This document shows, piece after piece, positions 52,829 through 62,110 of a stretch of 64,000 nucleotides of DNA. The stretch covers positions 248,001-312,000 of the forward strand of contig CAVURC010000010.1 in NCBI GenBank assembly GCA_963743825.1. Direction: 5' to 3'. Source of the stretch: Sva-07 sp963743825. GTDB lineage: Bacteria > Actinomycetota > Acidimicrobiia > Acidimicrobiales > Ilumatobacteraceae. The notes beneath the pieces were generated by a model. That model made no database searches. It worked only from the letters and a program-made list of their open reading frames with translations, and had not been told where the DNA came from. Both the position numbers and the translations under genes were made by a program. Every line of letters begins with the position of its first letter. The first letter of the stretch is position 1.

Positions 52829-53326
52829 GTGTTCGGGGGGCCAGTGCAGATCGCCTACGCCGTCGACGACGTGACCGAGGCGGCGCGACGGTGGACCGAC
52901 CGCGGCGTGGGGCCGTTCTTCGTGATCGAACACATCGACGTCCACCACGTGCGTGTCAGCGGCTCACCGAGCACGTTCGATCACTCGTCGGCGTACGCCC
53001 AGTGGGGTGCGTTGATGGTGGAGTTGATCTGCCAGCACGACAGCGGCGGCGAACGGATCGTCGGGACATCGGGGATCCATCACGTCGCCTGTTTCGTCGA
53101 CGACTTCGAGAGCGCAGCCGCGCAGCTCGCTGCGGCCGGCCACCACGAGGTGCTGTATGCCGAGACGGCGGCGGGCATGCCGTTCGCCTTCCACGACGCG
53201 CGAGCCGAGCGAGGGCACTTCATCGAGATCTACGAGCGCACCGATCGCCTCGGCCGCTTCTACGACATGGTGCGCGATGCCGCAGTCGGATGGAACGGGA
53301 GCGACCCGATCCGGGTGCTGGGCTGA
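52829..53326 (+). CDS. VOC-family protein
   Basis: 165 residues starting with GTG at 52829 (VFGGPVQIAYAVDDVTEAAR). First module FVIEHIDVHHVRVSGSPSTF and GALMVELICQHDSGGERIVG; second SGIHHVACFVDDFESAAAQL, AFHDARAERGHFIEIYERTD. This two-domain glyoxalase-like pattern is that of methylmalonyl-CoA epimerase-like or biphenyl-type VOC proteins; ligands probably include His in IHHVACFV and Glu in FIEIYE. It lies between two divergent/convergent SDR genes and has the 97-base gap upstream to itself. Function unknown. Confidence 0.8.
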   Translation: MFGGPVQIAYAVDDVTEAARRWTDRGVGPFFVIEHIDVHHVRVSGSPSTFDHSSAYAQWGALMVELICQHDSGGERIVGTSGIHHVACFVDDFESAAAQLAAAGHHEVLYAETAAGMPFAFHDARAERGHFIEIYERTDRLGRFYDMVRDAAVGWNGSDPIRVLG

Positions 53327-53335
53327 GCGAGCCGC

Positions 53336-54166
53336 TCAGCTCATCCGGCCGGCTTCGTGGAACTGCCGGCTGGATCCGATGTTGAAGCGGTTCGGGGTCA
53401 TGCCCGCCGTGGTCTGTCCGGCATCGACGACGAGTGTGTGACCCGAGATGTACCGGGCCTCGTCGCTCGCCAGGAACAGCGCCGCTGCAGCGATGTCCTC
53501 CGGGAACCCCGCGTAGCCGAGCGGCGACATCGACGCGATCCGTTCGGAGGTGCTGTCGACGTCGCTCGCGTCGCCGGTGGTGACCGCCGCGGTCATCGCC
53601 GTCACCGTGTTGCCGGGCGAGATGGCGTTCACGCGGATGCCGTCCGGGGCGAGTTCGTTCGCCACGGACTTCGTCAGACCGATGACACCGTGCTTGGCCG
53701 CGGTGTAGGCGTGTGGGCCGAGACCGCCGAGGATGCCTGCCGTGCTCGAGGTGTTGATGATGACCCCCGACTGCTGTGGCCGCATCACGCGGGCGGCGTG
53801 TTTGGTGCCGAGGAAGACCCCGCGCAGCAGGATGGCGATCGTGTTGTCCCATGCCTCGGCCGACATCTCGGAGATGCGCCCGACGGCACCCACGATGCCG
53901 GCGTTGTTGAACATCACGTCGAGGCGTCCGAACTCGGCGACTGCGAGGTCGACGGCGGCGGCGACGTCGGATTCCTTCGTCACGTCGGTCGAAGCGAATC
54001 GAGTGCGATCGCCGAGTTCATCGACCAACGCCAGGCCGGCGTCGACCTGCATGTCGGCGACGACCACCATCGCCCCCTCCGCCACGAACCGCCGTGCGGT
54101 TCCGGCACCGATGCCGCTCGCAGCGCCGGTGATCACGGCGACCTTGCCGTCGAGTCGTCCTGTCAT
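53336..54166 (-). CDS. SDR-family oxidoreductase
   Basis: 276 residues, MTGRLDGKVAVITGAASGIG, acidic site ADMQVDAGLA, MFNNAGIVGAVGRI (standard NNAG), catalytic Ser in VIINTSSTAGILGGLGPH, YTAAKHG as YxxxK, SPGNTVTAMTAAV and an extended C-terminus DAGQTTAGMTPNRFNIGSSR. NAD-dependent dehydrogenase of the 2,5-diketogluconate/cyclohexanol dehydrogenase-like type. The 61-base gap upstream leads to the phosphotransferase gene in the same orientation. Convergent with the VOC gene, 9 bases apart. Confidence 0.9.
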   Translation of the reverse strand: MTGRLDGKVAVITGAASGIGAGTARRFVAEGAMVVVADMQVDAGLALVDELGDRTRFASTDVTKESDVAAAVDLAVAEFGRLDVMFNNAGIVGAVGRISEMSAEAWDNTIAILLRGVFLGTKHAARVMRPQQSGVIINTSSTAGILGGLGPHAYTAAKHGVIGLTKSVANELAPDGIRVNAISPGNTVTAMTAAVTTGDASDVDSTSERIASMSPLGYAGFPEDIAAAALFLASDEARYISGHTLVVDAGQTTAGMTPNRFNIGSSRQFHEAGRMS

Positions 54167-54227
54167 GTGTCTCTCCTCGTTGAAGTTCGGTTGAAGTTCT
54201 GGGCTCGTCGACGTTGCGGCGATGCGT

Positions 54228-55319
54228 TCAGGCGCCGTAGCCGTGGTCGATGAGTGCGTTCTGCGTTCGTTCGACGACTTCGGTCCACAGCGTCACTGCC
54301 CGCTCGCTCGTGAAGTCGAGGCTGCCGACGGCCAACACCGGGATCATCCAGCCGCAACTGATCCCGACCCGGTAGTCGGTGACGAGCTGATCGTAGGAGT
54401 AGTCGGACACGCCATTGGCGACGAGTGCATCGTGGTAGGCATGGAGCAACTCCGGCTCGTGGGCACGCCGGTCGTCCGTACTGAGGTTCTGCGACACGAA
54501 GTACCCGACGTCAGCGACGCCGCCGCCCTGGCTGATCGCCTGCCAGTCGATCACCACGATCGATCCGTCGGTGTCGAAGAAGAGGTTGTCGGCGCGGAAG
54601 TCGAAGTGCACCAACGTGTGCGGCATCGCCGCGAGATCGTCGAGGATCTGGGGGCGCATCGCTGCGTAGTTGTCGACGAAGTCGCTCAATTCAGGCTTGA
54701 TGACCTCGCCGAACGCTGCCATGAACCCCGGGAGCGAGGACTCGTAGATGGCACTGCCCGCCTGGTTCAGCGGGCCGTTGATGACCGGGATGAAGTCGGC
54801 GTTCTCGAGTCCCACACCGTTCCAGAACCGGGCGTGGTGAGCGGCCAGCCCGACGAGCGCGGCGCGCGCCTGCTCCGGGGTCACCCCCGCGACCTGGTCG
54901 CCGATGGTCAGCCGACCCAGGTCCTCGATCAGGAGGAGGTATTCCTCGTCGTGTGCCTCGGGCGCCGTGGTGCAGGTGATGTGGAAGATCTGCGGCGTGC
55001 GCACCGGAGATTCGTCGGCAAGTTCGCGGTAGAAGCGATGCTCACGCTCGTAGATACGTGTCGGCTGCATCATCGCGCGGATGTCGGGCGACGAGGTCGG
55101 GAACTTGGCGATGACGCTCGTCGGCGCACCGCTGGCATCACCGTCGTACACGAGTCCGACGGTGGCGACCTCACCCATGAAACCGACGCCGACGGCGCCG
55201 GCATCGATCAGCACCGAACTCACCGTGACGTCCTCGCCGATGATGCCCGAACCTCGGAGTGCTTCGGTCATCCACTCCGCGGTGATCTCGCTCGTGGTGG
55301 TGGGCAGCGCATGAGTCAT
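54228..55319 (-). CDS. Aminoglycoside phosphotransferase/ecdysteroid kinase-like protein
   Basis: 363 residues, MTHALPTTTSEITAEWMTEA. Kinase-like features: a strand-rich N-lobe with APTSVIAKFPTSSPDIRAMM (Lys), YEREHRFYRELADESPVRTP, YLLLIEDLGRLTIGDQVAGV hinge, catalytic loop LVHFDFRADNLFFDTDG (HxDxxxxN pattern) and IVVIDWQAISQGGGVADVGY (metal-binding D). This group phosphorylates sterols, ecdysteroids, aminoglycosides or small hydroxylated acids. In a catabolic island it may phosphorylate a hydroxylated intermediate before isomerisation or cleavage. Next to the Rieske ferredoxin gene, with a 49-base gap. Confidence 0.87.
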   Translation of the reverse strand: MTHALPTTTSEITAEWMTEALRGSGIIGEDVTVSSVLIDAGAVGVGFMGEVATVGLVYDGDASGAPTSVIAKFPTSSPDIRAMMQPTRIYEREHRFYRELADESPVRTPQIFHITCTTAPEAHDEEYLLLIEDLGRLTIGDQVAGVTPEQARAALVGLAAHHARFWNGVGLENADFIPVINGPLNQAGSAIYESSLPGFMAAFGEVIKPELSDFVDNYAAMRPQILDDLAAMPHTLVHFDFRADNLFFDTDGSIVVIDWQAISQGGGVADVGYFVSQNLSTDDRRAHEPELLHAYHDALVANGVSDYSYDQLVTDYRVGISCGWMIPVLAVGSLDFTSERAVTLWTEVVERTQNALIDHGYGA

Positions 55320-55368
55320 GCGCGGAAAGTTAGCGACCGGTGTCGCGCCGTCTCCGACCCGAGCGATC

Positions 55369-55755
55369 TCACCGGGTCTGCATGCGGCTGCCATCGGCAA
55401 CCGGACCGTCGTCACCGCGGTTGCGGGCGCCGACGACGACAACGGCGACGCCGTCGGTCTCGATGACCTCGTGAGTGGCGACACCCTCCCAGGCCGGGGG
55501 GCCGGAGTGCGATCCGTCACGCACGTCGAACGACGCTCCGTGCAACGGGCAGGTGAGGCCGTAGCCGCGCAGGCGTCCTTCGCTCAGGGGCGTGTCGGCG
55601 TGCGAGCAGTTGTCGTCGAGCGCGAACAACTGGCCACTGACGCGACACACGACGATGCCGTCGCGCCCGATGTCCTCGAAGCAACGCAGCTCACCGTCGG
55701 CGAGATCGCTCAGGTCGCCCAGTTCGAACGTGTTCGGTTCGGAGGTCTCAGCCAT
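55369..55755 (-). CDS. Rieske [2Fe-2S] ferredoxin
   Basis: 128 residues, MAETSEPNTFELGDLSDLAD, cluster ligands C50 and H52 (DDNCSHADTPL) and C69 and H72 (LTCPLHGASF), the standard CxH-x16-CxxH spacing of soluble Rieske ferredoxins of dioxygenase systems. The C-terminal acidic/Gly-rich tail (NRGDDGPVADGSRMQTR) extends about 15 residues past the fold. Its start overlaps the stop of the Rieske oxygenase gene upstream by 8 bases, so it is almost certainly the electron donor of that oxygenase and possibly of the others in the window. Confidence 0.93.
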   Translation of the reverse strand: MAETSEPNTFELGDLSDLADGELRCFEDIGRDGIVVCRVSGQLFALDDNCSHADTPLSEGRLRGYGLTCPLHGASFDVRDGSHSGPPAWEGVATHEVIETDGVAVVVVGARNRGDDGPVADGSRMQTR

Positions 55756-57103
55756 CGAGCGGCCCCTTGGCCAGGTGGCGATCGATGTTGTCGTGGAAGA
55801 ACCGGATGCGCCGCTCCTGCCACGGCATGTACTCGCCGCGGAAGCCACGCGACCGCAGACCCTGCTGCTGGGTGTTCCAGATCGCCACGTCCTGGTCGAT
55901 GCCCGGACCACACGACACCTCCCCGGCGATCCCGGTCTCGTGTTCCACCTGGTGGTCGACCGACACCCAGTCACGCATCGAGTTCGACCAGTACTCCTTC
56001 GACCCCTCGGGGAACAGGGTGAGGTACCACATGTCGAAGTGACACTTCTGCGGATCGGTCGGGTGCGGCGTGGCTCGCAGCCAGATGCAGCCGTCGGGCT
56101 TCATGCTGAACGAGATGTTCGGGAACACCGTGTAGTGGTAGTTGTCGGTCAGCTGCTCGTCGGAATAGCTGGAGAAGTCGTAGCCCTTGGACGCGCCGAG
56201 CTCGCGCTTGCGCTGCTGCAGCGCGACGCGTATGCCGCTCAGGTCGTCGAGGTACGGCTCGGGGTCGAGTTCCCAGAACTCCATGTCGGGCGCGAGGCTC
56301 TTGATGGTGCGCTCCGGCTTGCCGGTGTACTGCGGCCCCGGTCCCCCGCCGGGCATCAACATGCGCGCGTGACCTGACTCGTACAGGTCGAACTGGCAAC
56401 CGCTGTGGTGTTCGTTCATCGACGCGAGCGTCTGAGGGTGCACGTACGGCAGGTGATAGCTCTCGTTGAAGTTGTCCTGCACACATTTCCAGTTGAACTC
56501 GCCCACCACCGTCACCCAATGGGTGCGCTTCATGTTCTCCATGCGGTAGGCGTCGAGATGGTCGGCGACCGGGTCGAGCCACTCGCGCAGCGGCGCGGCG
56601 TTCTGGTCCATGTTGAACCAGATGAAACCCGCCCACGTGTCGGACGGCATCTCGACGAGGTTGCGCACCCCACACGGGCTGCCGTCGACGAAGTCGTCCT
56701 CGTCGGGGACCCAGTTGAGCCGACCGTCGACGCCGAACCGCCAGCCGTGGTAGGCGCACTGGAACTCGCCGGTGAGCAGCGTGCCGACCTCGGCCGTGAC
56801 GAGTCGGTTGCCTCGATGCTGGCAGACGTTGTAGAACACGCGCACCGCAGCGTCGAGCCCGCGGACGGCGATCACCGAGTCGCGCCCGATCTCGTAGGTG
56901 ACGTAGTCGCCGGGTTCGGGAATCTGATCGACCCGCCCCGCAACCTGCCACACGCGTGGCCACAACGCCTCCTCTTCGAGGCGTGCGAACTCCGGCGACC
57001 AGTAGCGCTCGCCGCGGATCGTGTTGGAGCTCAGTGCCGGCTCGGGCGCCTTCGTGCGAGGTGTCCCTCTCACGGCAACCGGTTGATCGATGATGTCGGT
57101 CAT
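55748..57103 (-). CDS. Rieske non-heme iron oxygenase, alpha subunit
   Basis: 451 residues. Rieske ligands C94, H96, C116, H119 (YNVCQHRGNR and QCAYHGWRF); mononuclear iron site H217, H222 in SYHLPYVHPQ. The sequence NFNESYHLPYVHPQ and the C-terminal WQERRIRFFHDNIDRHL resemble oxygenases acting on terpenoid or cyclic substrates. It overlaps the ferredoxin gene downstream by 8 bases. The divergent gap to the VOC gene at 57204 holds the fourth copy of the shared promoter motif. Confidence 0.93.
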   Translation of the reverse strand: MTDIIDQPVAVRGTPRTKAPEPALSSNTIRGERYWSPEFARLEEEALWPRVWQVAGRVDQIPEPGDYVTYEIGRDSVIAVRGLDAAVRVFYNVCQHRGNRLVTAEVGTLLTGEFQCAYHGWRFGVDGRLNWVPDEDDFVDGSPCGVRNLVEMPSDTWAGFIWFNMDQNAAPLREWLDPVADHLDAYRMENMKRTHWVTVVGEFNWKCVQDNFNESYHLPYVHPQTLASMNEHHSGCQFDLYESGHARMLMPGGGPGPQYTGKPERTIKSLAPDMEFWELDPEPYLDDLSGIRVALQQRKRELGASKGYDFSSYSDEQLTDNYHYTVFPNISFSMKPDGCIWLRATPHPTDPQKCHFDMWYLTLFPEGSKEYWSNSMRDWVSVDHQVEHETGIAGEVSCGPGIDQDVAIWNTQQQGLRSRGFRGEYMPWQERRIRFFHDNIDRHLAKGPLDG

Positions 57104-57137
57104 GTCGTCCCCTTCTTCGTCCCAAACCCCACACGAC

Positions 57138-57153
57138 TAACCTAATGGACGTT
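57138..57153 (-). promoter_or_regulatory. Shared promoter motif, copy 4
   Basis: TAACCTAATGGACGTT on the plus strand; in minus direction AACGTCCATTAGGTTA, matching the copies at 22727 and 24955. It lies between the divergent Rieske oxygenase (start 57103, 35 bases away) and VOC gene (start 57204, 50 bases away), so one operator could control both. Confidence 0.5.
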
Positions 57154-57203
57154 CGGCAAGTCAGGCGGCTCGTACCGCCCACGTAGGGAAGGGGCGAGCG
57201 GGA

Positions 57204-57722
57204 ATGATCCGAGGCGTTCATCACGTGGCGATCTCCACACCGGACATCGACCGACTGGCTGCGTTCTACGTCGACGTGGTCGGCTTCGAACCGGTGATGT
57301 CGACGAGCTGGAGCGACCGGCCGATCATCGACCGCATCATCGATCTGCCCGGGTCAGCCGCCCGGCAGTTGATGCTGCAGGCCGGCAATGCGTACCTCGA
57401 ACTGTTCCAGTACGAGTCGCCGGTCGGGGCGCCGGCCGACCCTGGTCGTACTCCTGCGAATCATGGCTACACCCACTTCTGCCTCGACGTCACCGACATC
57501 GACGCCGAGTACGAGCGGCTCTCGGCCAACGGCATGACGTTCCATGCACCGCCACCGACCAGCGACGAACTCGGCAACGGTTCGATTCGAGCGATCTACG
57601 GCCGCGATCCCGACGGCAACATCGTCGAGCTCCAGGAGATCCTCGACCCGATCGTGCCGTTCGCCCTCGAACACACCCCGATGATCCGGACCACCCCGTC
57701 CCTCGACGATCAGGAGCACTGA
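57204..57722 (+). CDS. VOC-family (extradiol dioxygenase/glyoxalase-like) protein
   Basis: 172 residues, MIRGVHHVAISTPDIDRLAA, FYVDVVGFEPVMSTSWSDRP, LQAGNAYLELFQYESPVGAP, then ANHGYTHFCLDVTDIDAEYE and GRDPDGNIVELQEILDP. Metal ligands are His in GVHHVAIS, His in YTHFCLDV and Glu in NIVELQE, the vicinal oxygen chelate triad. This is a single-pair VOC lyase/glyoxalase-type; it precedes a Rieske oxygenase by 4 bases on the same strand. Possible ring-cleavage or isomerase partner for the oxygenase product. Confidence 0.87.
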   Translation: MIRGVHHVAISTPDIDRLAAFYVDVVGFEPVMSTSWSDRPIIDRIIDLPGSAARQLMLQAGNAYLELFQYESPVGAPADPGRTPANHGYTHFCLDVTDIDAEYERLSANGMTFHAPPPTSDELGNGSIRAIYGRDPDGNIVELQEILDPIVPFALEHTPMIRTTPSLDDQEH

Positions 57723-57726
57723 CCCC

Positions 57727-59153
57727 ATGAGCGACACCGTCACCCCCGTCTCGTTGCGACCCGGCGAGGCGCGCTGCCCCGGCCCGAGCACACGGGATCT
57801 CATCCTCGGCGACTCGACGCCGCCGCCCGCGCAGCTGCTGGTGGAGTCGTACGAGTTCGAAGGTGACGCCGATGTCCCGTACGAGGAGTTCACCTCGCCG
57901 AGCTACGCCGCAGCCGAGCACGAACACATGTGGTCGCGTACCTGGCAGTGGGCATGTCGCGAGGAACACATCCCGGAGCCGGGCGACTACTACGTCTACG
58001 ACGTCGGTGACCGGTCGGCCATCGTGGTGCGTGGACCGGACGGCACGGTCAGGGCGTTCCACAACGCCTGCCTGCACCGCGGCACCCAGCTGAAGCCGCC
58101 GGCCACCGCCGGCTACAGCCCGAAGTTGCGCTGTCCGTTCCACGGATGGACGTGGGACCTCGACGGCGAACTCATCGACCTGCCGTGCGAGTGGGACTTC
58201 CCGCACGTGGCAGACCGAGGAGTTCCGCCTCCCCCAGCTGCGCACCGGGCAGTGGGGTGGGTTCATCTTCGTCAACTTCGACGACTGCCCTGCCGAGTTG
58301 ATGGCTCCGCCACTGGAGGAGTACCTCGGTGTGCTCCCGGAACACTTCGCCAACTGGAACCTCGCCGATCGCTACGTCGAGGTCCACATCCGCAAGCGCC
58401 TCCCCGCCAACTGGAAGGCATCTGCCGAAGCGTTCCTCGAGGCGTACCACATCCTCGAAACGCACTCGCAGTCCATCTACACCGCGGGCGACGCGAACGC
58501 CCAGTACGACGTGTTCGGCGACAACGTCTCGCGGTTCGTGCACACGATCGGCACCACCAGCCCCCACGTCCCCGAGGCCAAACGCCCGGATGAGCAGGGC
58601 ATCTTGAACATGCTCATGTCCCGCAAGAACCCGGGCCAGGACGTACCGACGATCCCCGAGGGTGAACGAGCCCGCGACGTGTACGCCCGCCACATGCAAG
58701 AGGTGCTGGGCGAGCAGTACGACAACGACTTCACGCACCTGTCGGTGACCGAGACGATCGACTCGATCGAGTACTTCTTGTTCCCGAACGCGTTCTTCTT
58801 CCCCGGGTTGCAGATTCCCCTGTGCTACCGGTTCCGGCCCGATGGTCCGGACCCCGATCGGTGCCTGTACGAGGTGCTGTACCTGCGACCCAAGCCGCGC
58901 TCGGGCAAGGTGCCGCTGCCGGCCGAGCCGTTCGACCTCGATGTGAACGACAGCTACACCACGGTCCCGGGTCTGCCCACCTCGCTCGGTGCCGTGCTCG
59001 ATCAGGACACCGCGAATCTCGCCGCGCAAGACACGCGGCTTCAAGTCCAGCAAGAAGCGCGGCCAGACCCTCGGCAACTACCAGGAAGTGCGCGCCCGCC
59101 ACTTCCAGTCGATGGTTCGGCGCTACGTCAACGAAGGAGCCTCCCGCCCGTGA
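57727..59153 (+). CDS. Rieske non-heme iron oxygenase, alpha subunit, frameshifted
   Basis: About 475 residues. Rieske ligands C115, H117, C136, H139 (NACLHRGTQL and RCPFHGWTW). After a frame change near 58215 the catalytic domain continues EFRLPQLRTGQWGGFIFVNF, with mononuclear iron site EAYHILETHSQ. A second change near 59030 gives the C-terminus GQTLGNYQEVRARHFQSMVR, ending EGASRP. The N-terminal DVPYEEFTSPSYAAAEHEHM resembles the proteins at 10189 and 49807, but there is no coupled small protein here; instead a SnoaL-like gene overlaps its stop as GTGA, a likely beta subunit. Confidence 0.9.
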
Positions 59154-59578
59154 GCAGACACGCGATCGAAGATCTCGTACACCGCTATGCCGATGCCGTC
59201 GTCCATCGCGATCCCGACCGGTGGTCGTCCACGTGGGCGGCCGATGCGATGTGGGAGCTCGGCAAGGGCCGGCGGGTCGAGGGCCGCGATGCCATCCTCG
59301 CGCTGTGGAATTCGGCGATGGACGGCTTCAAGGCCGTGATCCAGAACGTCGTCAACGGCACCGCCGAACTCGACGAGTCCGCGGGCACGGGCTCCGGACG
59401 CTGGTACATCATGGAGCACTGGACTCGCGCCGACGACTCGCGGGGGATCCTGCTCGCGCACTACGACGACACCTACGTCCGCGTCGACGGCGAGTGGTTC
59501 TTCGCGAGCCGCGAGCTGGCGATCCACTACGGCGGCCCCGCCGATCTGTCGGCACCGTTCCAGAACGCCTGGGGCTGA
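59150..59578 (+). CDS. SnoaL/NTF2-like protein (probable oxygenase beta subunit)
   Basis: 142 residues starting with GTG overlapping the Rieske stop. Segments: VSRHAIEDLVHRYADAVVHR, DPDRWSSTWAADAMWELGKG, RRVEGRDAILALWNSAMDGF, GRWYIMEHWTRADDSRGILL, AHYDDTYVRVDGEWFFASRE. The NTF2 cone fold is that of ring-hydroxylating dioxygenase beta subunits and SnoaL dehydratases; coupled translation with an alpha subunit favours a structural beta subunit or a dehydratase acting on its product. Followed after 3 bases by the AMP ligase. Confidence 0.87.
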   Translation: MSRHAIEDLVHRYADAVVHRDPDRWSSTWAADAMWELGKGRRVEGRDAILALWNSAMDGFKAVIQNVVNGTAELDESAGTGSGRWYIMEHWTRADDSRGILLAHYDDTYVRVDGEWFFASRELAIHYGGPADLSAPFQNAWG

Positions 59579-59581
59579 CGC

Positions 59582-61145
59582 ATGGCGACGCTCACCGCGA
59601 CCTTCGCGGCGGCGCGGGGTGACGATCTCGCGCTCGCCGACGACACGGGCACGTTGACCTGGGCCGAACTCGACGAACGCGTCAATCGACTGATCAACGG
59701 CCTGCGCGACGCCGGGATCGGAAGCGGCGACACGATCGCCGTCGTCGCGGGCAACTGCAACGAGTGGTTCGAGATCGCGTTCGCCTGCGCCAATGGCGGG
59801 ATCACCTTCGTGCCGGTCAACTGGCACTTCGTCGGGCCCCGAGATCGCGTACGTGCTCGGTGACTCCGGGGCCAAGGCGATCATCTGCGGCCACCAGTTC
59901 CTCGATCAGGCGACCAAGGCCCTGGCCGATCCGCGAACCACCGGCGTCGAGCGGGCCCTGGTCATCGGGGCCCCGACGACAGGACGCTTCGAGAACTTCG
60001 ACGACTTCGTGTCAGCCGGCTCACCCGATGAACCGGCGGACCAGAGCTTCGGTGGGCCGATGTTCTACACGAGCGGCACGACCGGCAACCCCAAGGGTGT
60101 GCGCGGCACGCTGTCGAGCATGCCGGCGGGCTCCGACCCGGCGATCTGGCAGCTGATCGGTGCCGGTTTCTCGAACCTCGTGGACGGGCAGGGCACCACG
60201 GTGCTGTGCGGGCCGTTCTACCACTCGGCCCAGTGGGCGTACTCGTTCCTGCCGATGATCGTCGGCTCGGCAACCGTGATGCAGCACAAGTACGACAGCG
60301 CCGGCGTCCTGCGCCTGATCGACGATCACCAGGCGACGAACATCCATCTCGTCCCGACCCAGATGAAACGCTTGGTCGACCTGCCCGACGACGTGAAGGC
60401 GACGTTCGACGGCTCGTCGCTGCAGCTCGTGCTCCACGGCGCTGCGCCGTGTCCGCCCCTCGTCAAGCAGGCGCTCATCGACTGGTGGGGCCCGGTCATC
60501 AGCGAGTACTACGGCTCGACGGAAGGGTCGGTCATCACGATGATCGACTCCGAGCAGTGGATGGCCAAGGGCGGCAGCGTCGGGCTGCCGCTGCCGGGAA
60601 TGGAGGTCATCGTCGTCGGCGACGACGGCACCCGCCTCGGCCCGAACCAGCCGGGCACGCTGTACTTCCGAAGCGCGATGGGCATGGACTTCGAGTACCA
60701 CAACGCGCCGGAGAAGACCGCCGACGTCCACCTCGAGCCCGGGGTGTTCACCACCGGCGACGTCGGGTACCTCGACGACGACGGGTACCTCTGGCTGAGC
60801 GACCGCAAGATCGACATGATCATCTCGGGTGGCGTCAACATCTACCCCGCCGAGATCGAAGGTGTGCTCGGCGGCCACGACGCGGTCGCCGAGGTGGCGG
60901 TGATCGGGGTGCCGAACGACGACTTCGGCGAAGAAGTCAAGGCGATCGTCTCGGTCACCGACGGCGTCGTCGCCGACGACGCGCTCGCCGACGAGCTGCG
61001 GGCCTACTGCCGCGAACTGCTCGCCGGCTACAAGGTGCCGAGGACGATCGACTTCGTCGACGAGCTGCCGTCCACCGGCACCGGCAAGATCCAGAAGGCC
61101 AAGCTGCGCGAGCCGTACTGGGCCGGCCAGGAACGCCGCATCTGA
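59582..61145 (+). CDS. Acyl-CoA synthetase (AMP-forming, ANL superfamily), one frameshift
   Basis: MATLTATFAAARGDDLALAD, then a frame change near 59840 to GPEIAYVLGDSGAKAIICGH. Motifs: GPMFYTSGTTGNPKGVRGTL, FYHSAQWAYSFLPMIVGSAT, EYYGSTEGSVITMIDSEQW, GVFTTGDVGYLDDDGYLWLS, DRKIDMIISGGVNIYPAEIE, catalytic Lys in PSTGTGKIQKAKLREPYW. About 520 residues after correction. It follows the Rieske-SnoaL pair on the same strand. Likely activates a carboxylic acid produced from the oxygenase product. Confidence 0.9.
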
Positions 61146-61167
61146 CCCTGCGACCCCCGACGCCGTG

Positions 61168-61207
61168 CGATGAGCCACACCCCACTATCCGGGGCGTTCG
61201 CTCATCG
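61168..61207. repeat. 40-base hairpin repeat, copy B (convergent gene end)
   Basis: Arms CGATGAGC (61168-61175) and GCTCATCG (61200-61207) enclose CACACCCC/GGGGCGTTC around ACTATCC. Its reverse complement is nearly the same as the element at 17168-17207, with the loop and a few positions changed. It lies between the convergent AMP ligase and ThuA-like genes and includes the ThuA stop (TGA). Probably a bidirectional terminator or dispersed repeat. Confidence 0.6.
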
Positions 61208-62011
61208 CTCGGTGATGTTGGCCGGGTCCGCGGCCCAGCGGATGGCGTTGGACAGGATGCGGCGGAAGTTCGGATCGGCGTAGGTGACCGGTCCGTCGCC
61301 GAATTGCAGGTACACGATCGGCGACGCGCCGACGGTCTTCGTCCACGCCACGAGGTTGCTCCCGGGTGGGTGGTGCCAGCCGGTGCGGTCGTTGCGCGTG
61401 CCGCGAATCGCCAGGTCGGCCGAGTAGAAGTTCGTGTCGACGAACTCGTAGGTGCTGCGCATCAACGGACGAACGCGATCCTCCAGTACCGGGAACAGGT
61501 ACACCTCGTCGGTGAGGGCGAACGAGGCGTCGATGCCGTCGCAGATCGGGTGCGTCGGATCGACGACCTCGATGGTGTGGGTGACGTCGTGGCGGTACCC
61601 GGAATCGGGATAGTCGATGCCGTCGAGGGTCGCCGGCTGATAGTGGAAGCGGCCGCCGACGATGTCGGCGTAGCCCTCCCACGCGGGCCATCCGGCGATG
61701 GCGTGATGGAGAAAGACCATGCCCTTGCCCTCGTCGAGAAGCCGTTGAAACGCCTCGATGTAGCCGGACGGCGGGTCGGGGAACTCGGCCGGCGGATCGC
61801 CGCGAGTGAACGTGATGCCCGGCATGTCGTACATGACGAAGACGTCGAACTCGGCCGCCGTGGCGGGTTCGACGAGGCCGAGCGCGTCGGGATGTTCCAC
61901 GTGGGTCCACTCGATCCCGTCCATCGAATCGAACACCGCGAAGAACGCCGGCGCGTCGAACGGGTGCCCCTTGGTCACGATGGCGACTCGACAACTCCCC
62001 CCTTCGGTCAC
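61202..62011 (-). CDS. ThuA-like domain protein (copy 2)
   Basis: 269 residues starting with GTG at 62011. Segments: EGGSCRVAIVTKGHPFDAPA, FFAVFDSMDGIEWTHVEHPD, FDVFVMYDMPGITFTRGDPP, LLDEGKGMVFLHHAIAGWPA, EGYADIVGGRFHYQPATLDG, SGYRHDVTHTIEVVDPTHPI, LTDEVYLFPVLEDRVRPLMR, GASPIVYLQFGDGPVTYADP. ThuA fold, with FLHHAIAGW where an amidotransferase would have its cysteine. Only remotely similar to the copy at 23552. Divergent from the PEP-swivel gene at 62111. Function unknown. Confidence 0.83.
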   Translation of the reverse strand: MTEGGSCRVAIVTKGHPFDAPAFFAVFDSMDGIEWTHVEHPDALGLVEPATAAEFDVFVMYDMPGITFTRGDPPAEFPDPPSGYIEAFQRLLDEGKGMVFLHHAIAGWPAWEGYADIVGGRFHYQPATLDGIDYPDSGYRHDVTHTIEVVDPTHPICDGIDASFALTDEVYLFPVLEDRVRPLMRSTYEFVDTNFYSADLAIRGTRNDRTGWHHPPGSNLVAWTKTVGASPIVYLQFGDGPVTYADPNFRRILSNAIRWAADPANITER

Positions 62012-62079
62012 GACGTCGAGGTTAGTGCCCGCCCCGTGCACGGATCGGACCCGCGCAGTGCGCCCTGACTATGGTTGCC

Positions 62080-62093
62080 GTGTTCTGGAACAC
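62080..62093. promoter_or_regulatory. Perfect palindrome GTGTTC-TG-GAACAC
   Basis: GTGTTCTGGAACAC at 62080-62093 has perfect 6-base arms and lies 17 bases before the TTG at 62111, in the gap between the divergent ThuA and PEP-swivel genes. It is too short to be specific but is a good candidate for a dimeric repressor site. Confidence 0.4.
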
Positions 62094-62110
62094 CGACGAG
62101 GGGGCCTCCG

